A stretch of DNA of 5,082 nucleotides from Clostridiales bacterium (GTDB lineage Bacteria; Bacillota; Clostridia; Oscillospirales; Oscillospiraceae). Location: contig JAHZEE010000108.1 of the NCBI GenBank assembly GCA_019421975.1, positions 344-5,425 of the forward strand, written 5' to 3'. How positions within the stretch are numbered: the stretch's first letter is position 1; the number at the start of each line of letters is the position of its first letter. The notes under the pieces are model-generated. The model did no database searches. It was not told the origin of the DNA and worked only from the letters and a program-made list of their open reading frames with translations. The translations under genes were made by a program, and so were the position numbers. Below, piece after piece: positions 1-5,082 of this stretch.

Positions 1-46
1 CACACGCACCTCAAACGTGCCTGTCTACCTGTTCCAGCACTCTCGC
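1..46 (-). tRNA. tRNA-Leu (anticodon GAG), 5' part, truncated by the window start
   Basis: Read on the minus strand, positions 46 to 1 fold as the first half of a leucine tRNA. The 5' acceptor strand is GCGAGAG (46-40), followed by the conserved T8. The D-arm has CTG pairing with CAG around a loop containing the conserved GG. The anticodon stem is CACGT with GCGTG (last pair G-T), closing the seven-base loop TTGAGGT. The anticodon GAG (plus-strand positions 12-10) follows T33 and is followed by a purine, as expected, and reads CUC and CUU codons. The variable arm, T-arm and 3' acceptor strand lie outside the window, so the second half is not verified. The D-arm pattern GGAACAGGTAGACA is typical of class II tRNA-Leu. 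Confidence 0.9.
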
Positions 47-75
47 AGATTGCTGCTGGTCATTGCGTACGATTT

Positions 76-104
76 ATTATATCCAGCCGGTTTTTGTTTG
101 TCAA
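76..104 (-). promoter_or_regulatory. Perfect-consensus sigma-A promoter for tRNA-Leu
   Basis: On the minus strand TTGACA (plus positions 104-99) is followed by exactly 17 bp and then TATAAT (81-76). Both hexamers match the housekeeping consensus completely. Transcription would start near position 69, giving a leader of about 23 nt before the mature tRNA 5' end at 46, to be removed by RNase P. A very strong promoter is expected for a stable RNA gene. The start site is inferred from spacing. Confidence 0.9.
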
Positions 105-136
105 CCGTCTTTTCCCTGTGGAGCAATCTTTTTCTA

Positions 137-165
137 TTGCGAAAAATGTAGATTTCTGCTAAAGT
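137..165 (+). promoter_or_regulatory. Likely promoter of rsmE (extended -10)
   Basis: TTGCGA (137-142) and TAAAGT (160-165) are separated by 17 bp. Each matches its consensus hexamer at 4 of 6 positions. A TG dinucleotide at 157-158 one base before the -10 gives the extended -10 form that is common in Firmicutes. Transcription would begin near 172, leaving a leader of about 35 nt before the rsmE ATG. It diverges from the tRNA-Leu promoter, with about 32 bp between the two -35 boxes. It is only a sequence match and is weaker than the tRNA promoter. Confidence 0.5.
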
Positions 166-206
166 ATAGAGGTATCAAACTCGAATGTTGCAGGAGTGGA
201 TGTTCC

Positions 207-938
207 ATGCCCCGATTTTTTCTCTCCCCGGATGCGCTCGCCGGTCCTTTCGCAGTCCTCACGGGAGAAAATGCCGTCCACGCCAAGGTCCTGCGGCTCA
301 AAGCTGGCGACGCCGTGACCCTCTGCGACGGTCTGGGCACTGATTTTTCCGGTGTCATCAGCGATGTGAGTCCCGGGCAGATCAGCGTTGTCATTCAAAA
401 GGCATTTCCCTGTCCGGCGGAATCTGCACTCTGCTGCGCCGTCTATATGGCCTACGCCAAACAGGATAAATTGGAGCATGTGGTGCAAAAGGCGACAGAG
501 CTGGGCGCGGCGGAGATCGTCGCGTTTCCTTCGGCCCGCTGTGTGTCCCGTCCGGATGCAAAATCGCTGGCAAAAAAAATAGAGCGATGGCAAAAAATTG
601 CATCCGCCGCCGCAGAGCAGTCCGGCCGCGGCCAGATTCCACAGGTGCATTCCGTTCAAACCTATGAGGCGGCGGTCTTGCGTGCCGCCGCGGCAGATTA
701 TTCCCTGTTCTTCTATGAGAACGAGCAGACCCGGACACTGCATCAGGTCTTTCAAACGCCGCCCACCGGCTCTGTCTCCCTGATGACCGGGCCAGAGGGA
801 GGATTTACAGCAGAGGAGGTCAAGCTGGCGCAGGGTGCAGGGATGCAGATCTGTTCCCTCGGCCCCCGCATTTTGCGGTGTGAGACCGCCCCCCTGTGCG
901 CGCTGACCGCCGTGATGTATGCCGGCGGCCAAATTTGA
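207..938 (+). CDS. rsmE: 16S rRNA (uracil-1498-N3)-methyltransferase RsmE
   Basis: The 243-residue product is the usual length for RsmE, the SPOUT-class enzyme that transfers a methyl group from S-adenosylmethionine to N3 of U1498 of 16S rRNA in the 30S subunit. Residues 1-70 form the PUA-like RNA-binding domain, starting MPRFF and containing HAKVLRLKAGD. Residues from about 75 form the knotted methyltransferase domain. Family motifs are clear: KLEHVVQKATELGAAEIVAF (88-107), an RW..I...AAEQSGR segment (127-141), TGPEGGFTAEEV (194-205) and LGPRILRCETA (218-228). The last two build the SAM-binding trefoil knot. A cysteine sits at 225, where threonine is usual in LRTETA. The ATG at 207 is chosen because AGGAG lies at 192-196 and the N-terminus matches the family. 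An in-frame TTG at 63 would add 48 unrelated residues. The usual neighbour prmA is not visible; a tRNA lies upstream instead. Confidence 0.95.
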   Translation: MPRFFLSPDALAGPFAVLTGENAVHAKVLRLKAGDAVTLCDGLGTDFSGVISDVSPGQISVVIQKAFPCPAESALCCAVYMAYAKQDKLEHVVQKATELGAAEIVAFPSARCVSRPDAKSLAKKIERWQKIASAAAEQSGRGQIPQVHSVQTYEAAVLRAAAADYSLFFYENEQTRTLHQVFQTPPTGSVSLMTGPEGGFTAEEVKLAQGAGMQICSLGPRILRCETAPLCALTAVMYAGGQI

Positions 939-1000
939 AATTGTACGAATACCCACCCGACAGAACAGATAGATATACTAGAGAGAAGGACGATTTTAAC

Positions 1001-1774
1001 ATGTCTGCGAACAAGCCAATCAAGCAAAAAAGCACCGATCCCAAAGAGGATCTGGTGATCTATAAAATTTTAGTCGCCATTGTGGTCTGCTGCGCGGCGC
1101 TCATCGCCGTCTACCAGGTCAACGCCCACTACGGCTATGTGGCCTATACCATGCAGATCTACCGCGGCGTGCTCATTGCAAGCATTGTCTGTGGGGCGCT
1201 GCTGGTCCTGTTTCTCATTGCAGCCGCTCTGAGTCGGCACAGGAGCCGCCTGTGCAAGGGGATGCTGGTGGGCGCAGTTTTGTCCGCCATGTTCGGCTTT
1301 ACGGCCCTGATGTTTCGGATCTATGTCTTTGACGCCGCGCCGGCTCTATACGCTTTCTGGGCTGCTGTGATGGTGCTCTATGCCGTCTACCTGCTCTACC
1401 AGCGTGAGTTCTTCCTGATTTCGCTGCTCACCGTGGCGGCAGGCCTGCTGTTCTTCTATGCCTTTGAGCGGTACGGAACCGGCATGTCCCACACCATGAT
1501 GCTGGCTGTGGCAGTTTTGTTCGTGTTGGCCGCCGTCATCTGCATGCTGGCCGCACGCGCGGCAAAACGGAATGGGACCGTCTCCATCGGCGGCCGCACG
1601 GTACGGATCTTTGTGGGCCGCTCTCCTATGCTGCTCTACCTGACGGCCGCCCTCTGGGTGCTGTGCACGGTCTGTGTGCTGCTGCTGGGCGCCACCTTCG
1701 CCTATTACTGTCTATTCGCAGCGATTGCCTATGAGCTGATCGCCGCCTGCTACTATACGATGAAACTGCGGTAA
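1001..1774 (+). CDS. Multi-pass membrane protein of unknown function (8 predicted TM segments)
   Basis: I do not recognise this 257-residue protein. About eight hydrophobic helices are visible at residues 20-40, 56-77, 86-108, 114-133, 137-154, 165-186, 209-228 and 231-252. Basic residues cluster in the Lys-rich N-terminus, the SRHRSRLCK loop after helix 2, and the AARAAKRNG...GGRTVRIFVGR loop between helices 6 and 7. By the positive-inside rule this puts both termini in the cytoplasm. There is no signal peptide, no enzyme motif and no ATP-binding site; several cysteines lie inside helices. The ATG at 1001 is supported by AGAAGGA at 984-990, 10 nt upstream. It begins 62 bp after rsmE with no convincing promoter between, so it is probably cotranscribed with rsmE, and the terminator starting 8 bp after its stop closes the unit. 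A transporter-like or stress-related membrane role is possible, but nothing in the sequence decides it. Confidence 0.85.
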   Translation: MSANKPIKQKSTDPKEDLVIYKILVAIVVCCAALIAVYQVNAHYGYVAYTMQIYRGVLIASIVCGALLVLFLIAAALSRHRSRLCKGMLVGAVLSAMFGFTALMFRIYVFDAAPALYAFWAAVMVLYAVYLLYQREFFLISLLTVAAGLLFFYAFERYGTGMSHTMMLAVAVLFVLAAVICMLAARAAKRNGTVSIGGRTVRIFVGRSPMLLYLTAALWVLCTVCVLLLGATFAYYCLFAAIAYELIAACYYTMKLR

Positions 1775-1782
1775 TGGCCGCC

Positions 1783-1811
1783 AAGCCCGATGGGTCGCCA
1801 TCGGGCTTTTT
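1783..1811 (+). terminator. Intrinsic terminator closing the rsmE unit
   Basis: AAGCCCGATGG (1783-1793) pairs perfectly with CCATCGGGCTT (1798-1808), an 11-bp GC-rich stem with a GTCG tetraloop. A T-run follows at 1807-1811 and a second run of seven Ts at 1822-1828. It begins 8 bp after the stop codon of the membrane-protein gene. The opposite strand has no T-run after the hairpin, so it should act only on plus-strand transcripts. Confidence 0.93.
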
Positions 1812-1833
1812 CAAAACAGAATTTTTTTATTTG

Positions 1834-1838
1834 GGTGA
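1834..1838 (+). promoter_or_regulatory. Ribosome binding site of the activase gene
   Basis: GGTGA, preceded by one more G, lies 6 nt upstream of the ATG at 1845. It is complementary to the 3' end of 16S rRNA (the GGTGA part of AAGGAGGTGA). It supports the start giving MDYRIGIDVGSTT, which places the first ATPase phosphate-binding loop at the very N-terminus, as is usual in this family. Confidence 0.7.
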
Positions 1839-1844
1839 ATTCTT

Positions 1845-4784
1845 ATGGATTATCGGATTGGTATTGATGTTGGCTCCACCACAGTCAAGGTGGTGGTGCT
1901 GTCTGCAGAAAATGAGCTGCTGTTCCGCAGCTATGAACGGCACATGTCCCAGGTGCGGGAAAAGACCTGCGAGCTGCTCAAACGCGCCCAGCCGGTTGTG
2001 GCAGGCCATTCAGTCCGCGTGGCCATCACCGGCTCCGCCGGACTTGGCATGGCCAAGTCCGCAGGCGTGCCCTTTGTGCAGGAGGTCTACGCCACCGCAG
2101 AGGCCGTAGAGACTTTTCTGCCCGGCACGGACGCCGTGGTCGAGCTGGGCGGCGAGGACGCCAAGATCATCTTCTTCGGCGGCGCGCTGGAAGAGCGTAT
2201 GAATGGCTCCTGCGCCGGCGGTACGGGCGCATTTATCGACCAGATGGCCACGCTCATGAATGTGAGCGCGGACGAACTGGACAGGCTCTCTGAACACTAT
2301 GAAAAAATCTACCCCATCGCCTCCCGCTGCGGCGTGTTTGCCAAGTCTGACATCCAGCCCATTCTCAACCAGGGCGGGCGCAAGGAGGATGTGGCGGCCT
2401 CTATCTTCCAGGCCGTGGTGGATCAGACCGTCTCCGGCCTCAGCCAGGGCCGGGAGATCAAGGGCCAGGTCGCCTTTCTGGGCGGCCCCCTCCACTTTCT
2501 CAAGGGGCTGCGCAAGCGGTTTCAGCAGACCCTGCACCTGGACGATCAGCATGCGCTGTTTCCGGAAAATGGCGACTGCTTTGCCGCCATCGGCGCGGCG
2601 CTCTGCGCCCGTGCCTACGAGGCGACCACGGTGGAGCAGCTCTATGACAAGCTCATCTCGTCTGTGGCAGACCGGGGAATCACCGAAACGCTGCCGCCGC
2701 TGTTCAAGACCCAGGCGGACTACGACGCCTTTGCCGCCCGCCACGCAGCGGACGCGCCGGCCATGCTGGATCTTGCGTCCTATTCCGGCAAGGCGTATCT
2801 GGGTGTGGACGCCGGCTCCACCACCACCAAGCTGGTACTCATCAACGAGACCGGCGATCTGCTCTACACCTACTATGCCTCTAACCTGGGCAACCCCGTC
2901 TCAGTGGTGCTGGAGCAGCTCAAGCGGATCTACGAGCTCTGTGCAGACCGCGTCACCATTGCGGGTGCAGCCGCCACGGGCTACGGTGAGGATCTGATCC
3001 GCGCCGCCTTCTCCATGGACGCAGGGCTTGTGGAGACCGTGGCCCACTACACCGCCGCAGCCCACTTTGACCCGGATGTGGACTTTATCATCGACATCGG
3101 CGGCCAGGACATGAAGTGCTTCAAAATTCGAAACGGCGCGGTGGACTCCATTCTGCTCAACGAGGCGTGCTCGTCCGGCTGCGGCTCGTTCATCGAGACC
3201 TTTGCCAAGGCCCTGGGCTATGACATCGCCACCTTCTCCCGCCTGGGCCTGTTTGCCCAGCACCCGGTCAACCTGGGTTCGCGGTGCACCGTGTTCATGA
3301 ACAGCTCCGTCAAGCAGGCGCAGAAGGACGGCGCCACCATCGAGGACATCTCGGCAGGGCTCTCCATCTCCATCGTCAAAAATGCGGTCTACAAGGTCAT
3401 CCGGGCCGCGTCGGCAGACGATCTGGGCCAGCACATTGTGGTGCAGGGCGGCACCTTTCTCAATGACGCCGTGCTGCGCAGCTTCGAGCTGGAGATGGGC
3501 CGCCAGGTCATCCGCCCCACCATCTCCGGCATCATGGGCGCCTACGGCGCGGCGCTGTACGCCATGTACCAGGGCCTCAGCCAGTCCGCGCTGCTGAAGC
3601 CGGAGCAGCTGGCCACCTTTACCCATCTCTCCAAGCCCGCGACCTGCCATCTCTGCACCAACCACTGCGCCCTGACCATCAACACCTTTGACGGCGGACG
3701 CCGCTTTATCTCCGGCAACCGCTGCCAGAAGCCCCTGGGAAAGACCGCGCCCGGACTTCCGAACCTGGCCCGGTGGAAGTATGAGAAGCTGCGCAGCTAC
3801 AAGGGCGTGCCCGGCCCCCGCGGCCGCATGGGCCTGCCGTTTGGGCTGAACTTCTATGAGAACCTGCCGTTCTGGCACACCTTCTTCACCCAGCTGGGCT
3901 TTGAGGTGGTGCTCTCAGAGGAGTCCTCCCGCAAGCTCTACGCCAAGGGCCAGCAGACCATTCCGTCGGACACCGTCTGCTACCCGGCCAAGCTCATGCA
4001 TGGCCATATCATGTCCCTCATTGAGCAGGGCGTGGACGCCATCTTCTACCCCTGCAACTCCTACAACTTTGACGAGGGCATCTCCGACAACAACTACAAC
4101 TGCCCCGTGGTGGCCTACTATCCGGAGCTGATCGCGGTCAACATGCCGCAGCTGCAGAAGGTGCGGTATCTCGACCCATACTTCGGCACCCACCGGCCCA
4201 AGGACTTCGAAAAGCACGCGGCCGCCTACTTCGAGAAGGAGTTCTCCATTCCCAGGCGGGAGACGGTCCGCGCCGCCCGCGCGGCCTATGCCGCCTATGC
4301 CCAGTATGAAGCCGAGGTCCGGGCCAAAGGCCAGGAGATTATCGACTTCGCCCGCGCCAACAACCACAAGATTCTGGTCATGGCCGGCCGGCCGTACCAC
4401 ATTGACCCGGAGATCAACCACGGCATCGACGAGCTGGCCACCACCTATGGCTTCTGCCTGATCACCGAGGACGCGGTGTCCTACCGGATGGACAAACAGG
4501 CCCGGCAGGTGCTCAACCAGTGGACCTTCCAGGCCCGGATGTACAACGCAGCCCGGTATGTGTGCACCCAGCCGGACATGCAGCTGGTGCAGCTGGTCTC
4601 GTTTCGCTGTGGCACCGACGCCATCACCACCGACGAAATGCGCTCGATTCTGGAGTCGGGCGGCAAGCTGTACACCCAGCTCAAAATCGACGAAATCTCC
4701 AATCTCGGCGCTGTCCGCATCCGGCTTCGCAGCCTGATGGCCGCCATCGAGGCGCGCGAGACTTCCCAGAAGGAGGGAAACTAG
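1845..4784 (+). CDS. Tandem acyl-CoA dehydratase activase (BadF/HgdC-type ATPase, two domains) with DUF2229 dehydratase-like region
   Basis: This 979-residue cytosolic protein combines two ASKHA-fold activase domains with a dehydratase-like region. Domain 1 (about 3-255) has IGIDVGSTTVK, VELGGEDAK, the cysteine motif SCAGGTG (Cys123) and Cys162. Domain 2 (about 316-575) has LGVDAGSTTTK, TGYGE, IDIGGQDMK, ACSSGCG (Cys442, Cys446), Cys481, VQGGTFLND and GIMGAYGAA. A four-cysteine linker follows (Cys601, 604, 608, 627). The DUF2229 region runs from about 660 to 965, with VCYPAK, FYPCNSY, YNCPVV, GRPYHIDPEINHG and SFRCGTDA. In known activases, ATP hydrolysis in a dimer bridged by a [4Fe-4S] cluster drives electrons into a dehydratase metallocluster. 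A similar role is inferred here, but the substrate is unknown. Homologues I know are often about 1400 residues long; this one stops near the linker to the last section, which the next gene supplies. No promoter is visible in the 36 bp after the terminator. Confidence 0.92.
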   Translation: MDYRIGIDVGSTTVKVVVLSAENELLFRSYERHMSQVREKTCELLKRAQPVVAGHSVRVAITGSAGLGMAKSAGVPFVQEVYATAEAVETFLPGTDAVVELGGEDAKIIFFGGALEERMNGSCAGGTGAFIDQMATLMNVSADELDRLSEHYEKIYPIASRCGVFAKSDIQPILNQGGRKEDVAASIFQAVVDQTVSGLSQGREIKGQVAFLGGPLHFLKGLRKRFQQTLHLDDQHALFPENGDCFAAIGAALCARAYEATTVEQLYDKLISSVADRGITETLPPLFKTQADYDAFAARHAADAPAMLDLASYSGKAYLGVDAGSTTTKLVLINETGDLLYTYYASNLGNPVSVVLEQLKRIYELCADRVTIAGAAATGYGEDLIRAAFSMDAGLVETVAHYTAAAHFDPDVDFIIDIGGQDMKCFKIRNGAVDSILLNEACSSGCGSFIETFAKALGYDIATFSRLGLFAQHPVNLGSRCTVFMNSSVKQAQKDGATIEDISAGLSISIVKNAVYKVIRAASADDLGQHIVVQGGTFLNDAVLRSFELEMGRQVIRPTISGIMGAYGAALYAMYQGLSQSALLKPEQLATFTHLSKPATCHLCTNHCALTINTFDGGRRFISGNRCQKPLGKTAPGLPNLARWKYEKLRSYKGVPGPRGRMGLPFGLNFYENLPFWHTFFTQLGFEVVLSEESSRKLYAKGQQTIPSDTVCYPAKLMHGHIMSLIEQGVDAIFYPCNSYNFDEGISDNNYNCPVVAYYPELIAVNMPQLQKVRYLDPYFGTHRPKDFEKHAAAYFEKEFSIPRRETVRAARAAYAAYAQYEAEVRAKGQEIIDFARANNHKILVMAGRPYHIDPEINHGIDELATTYGFCLITEDAVSYRMDKQARQVLNQWTFQARMYNAARYVCTQPDMQLVQLVSFRCGTDAITTDEMRSILESGGKLYTQLKIDEISNLGAVRIRLRSLMAAIEARETSQKEGN
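3645..3725 (+). other. Four-cysteine linker motif (CX2CX3C-X18-C) inside the activase protein
   Basis: Residues 601-627 carry Cys601, Cys604, Cys608 and Cys627 in the pattern CHLCTNHC ... GNRC. The segment lies between the second ATPase domain and the DUF2229 region. The arrangement could bind an iron-sulfur cluster or zinc. An iron-sulfur site would fit electron transfer between activase and dehydratase-like parts, but the metal cannot be read from sequence. Confidence 0.7.
4771..4776 (+). promoter_or_regulatory. Strong ribosome binding site of the downstream gene, inside the end of the activase gene
   Basis: AGGAGG lies 9 nt before the ATG at 4786 and within the last codons of the preceding gene. 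It shows that the next reading frame is translated from its own start and is not simply the tail of the 979-residue protein. Confidence 0.88.
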
Positions 4785-4785
4785 G

Positions 4786-5082
4786 ATGGCAAAACTTGTC
4801 TACGATGAAACCGGCCGCCTGCTCTTCACCAAGGAGATGAAGCAGGAGTACACCATCCTGATGCCCCAAATGCTGCCGATTCACTTCGGCATGTTCCGGC
4901 AGATGCTGGAGCTGGAGGGGTACCATGTGGCGCAGCTCAACAACGAGGGCCGCGCTGTGGTGGATGAGGGCCTCAAATATGTGCACAACGACACCTGTTA
5001 CCCGGCGCTGCTGGTCATCGGCCAGTTCCTCGACGCCATCAAAAATGGCGGCTATGATCCCCACAAGGTGGCGCTGTTCATC
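4786..5082 (+). CDS. 2-hydroxyacyl-CoA dehydratase-like protein, N-terminal part (runs off the window end)
   Basis: Ninety-nine codons are visible, starting MAKLVYDETGRLLFTKEMKQ, and the frame is open to the window edge. The segments ILMPQMLPIHFGMF, VDEGLKYVHNDTCYPALLVIGQ and DAIKNGGYDPHKVALFI match, from memory, the section that follows DUF2229 in the long fused activase/dehydratase proteins and resembles HgdB-type subunits. Cys71 in the HNDTCYPA motif is a candidate metal-cluster ligand. Only one base separates the upstream TAG (ending at 4784) from this ATG, and AGGAGG at 4771-4776 is ideally placed, so the two genes are almost certainly cotranscribed and translationally coupled. If the family's usual total of about 1400 residues holds, some 320 more residues lie outside the window. 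It probably forms a complex with the upstream product. Its substrate is unknown. Confidence 0.88.
   Translation, partial: MAKLVYDETGRLLFTKEMKQEYTILMPQMLPIHFGMFRQMLELEGYHVAQLNNEGRAVVDEGLKYVHNDTCYPALLVIGQFLDAIKNGGYDPHKVALFI

Noticed and set aside
47..129. Eight-base inverted repeat AGATTGCT (47-54) / AGCAATCT (122-129) around the tRNA promoter
   Set aside because: A single 8-bp match 67 bp apart is not rare by chance, and the arms would not both be in one transcript. It could be an operator-like pair, but nothing supports that.
63..206. In-frame TTG extension of rsmE by 48 residues
   Set aside because: The extension has no family similarity, covers both divergent promoters, and the ATG at 207 has a good AGGAG site and gives the normal length.
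159..956. Minus-strand open frame of 265 codons covering rsmE
   Set aside because: rsmE on the plus strand has full family motifs and a ribosome binding site, while the antisense product resembles nothing. It also runs across the rsmE promoter region.
974..979. TATACT, a good -10-like hexamer just before the membrane-protein gene
   Set aside because: No -35-like sequence lies 15-19 bp upstream, and a start there would fall on the ribosome binding site at 984-990, so it is probably chance.
2010..2744. Minus-strand open frame of 244 codons inside the first activase domain
   Set aside because: It is antisense to conserved ATPase motifs and looks like a GC-rich shadow frame, with no start signal or recognisable domain.
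2901..3878. Long open frame of 325 codons on the minus strand inside the activase gene
   Set aside because: It is antisense to well-conserved motifs of the plus-strand gene. Its product is a low-complexity Gly/Ala/Val/His mixture without recognisable motifs, as expected from a GC-rich antisense frame, and it has no independent support.
4279..4311. Short repeated GCCTATGCC units encoding AAYAAYAQY in the activase gene
   Set aside because: The repeats are imperfect and code for an Ala/Tyr-rich helix within the DUF2229 region (residues 812-820). They are best explained by amino-acid composition, not by a DNA repeat element.

Overview
The window looks like chromosomal DNA from a GC-rich anaerobic Firmicute, most likely a clostridial gut-type lineage such as Oscillospiraceae. 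That placement is inferred from the large double-activase 2-hydroxyacyl-CoA dehydratase-type protein, strong AGGAGG-type ribosome binding sites, consensus sigma-A promoters and GC-ending codons. No mobile element, CRISPR array or phage gene is visible.

Layout. Positions 1-46 hold the 5' part of a tRNA-Leu (anticodon GAG) on the minus strand, cut by the window edge. It is driven by a perfect-consensus promoter (TTGACA, 17 bp, TATAAT) at 76-104. Diverging from it, a plausible extended -10 promoter at 137-165 precedes rsmE (207-938), the 16S rRNA m3U1498 methyltransferase. After a 62-bp gap comes a 257-residue protein of unknown function with eight predicted membrane segments (1001-1774). A strong intrinsic terminator (1783-1811) closes this two-gene unit.

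Only 36 bp after that hairpin's first T-run a second unit starts. It encodes a 979-residue protein (1845-4784) with two tandem BadF/HgdC-type ATPase (activase) domains, a four-cysteine linker and a DUF2229 / dehydratase-like region. One base after its stop, with its own AGGAGG site, a second gene begins (4786 to beyond the window end). Its sequence corresponds to the C-terminal part of the roughly 1400-residue versions of this protein family, so here the protein is encoded as two adjacent genes.

How the genes work together. The tRNA and rsmE serve translation. The last two genes probably form one ATP-driven, iron-sulfur reductase-like machine, in which the activase half hydrolyses ATP to push low-potential electrons into a metallocluster half. 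Its substrate is unknown, and no CoA-transferase, classical hgdAB pair or electron-transfer protein is visible here to fix a pathway. This is the most interesting content of the window. It belongs to a known but functionally uncharacterised family rather than being a wholly new system.
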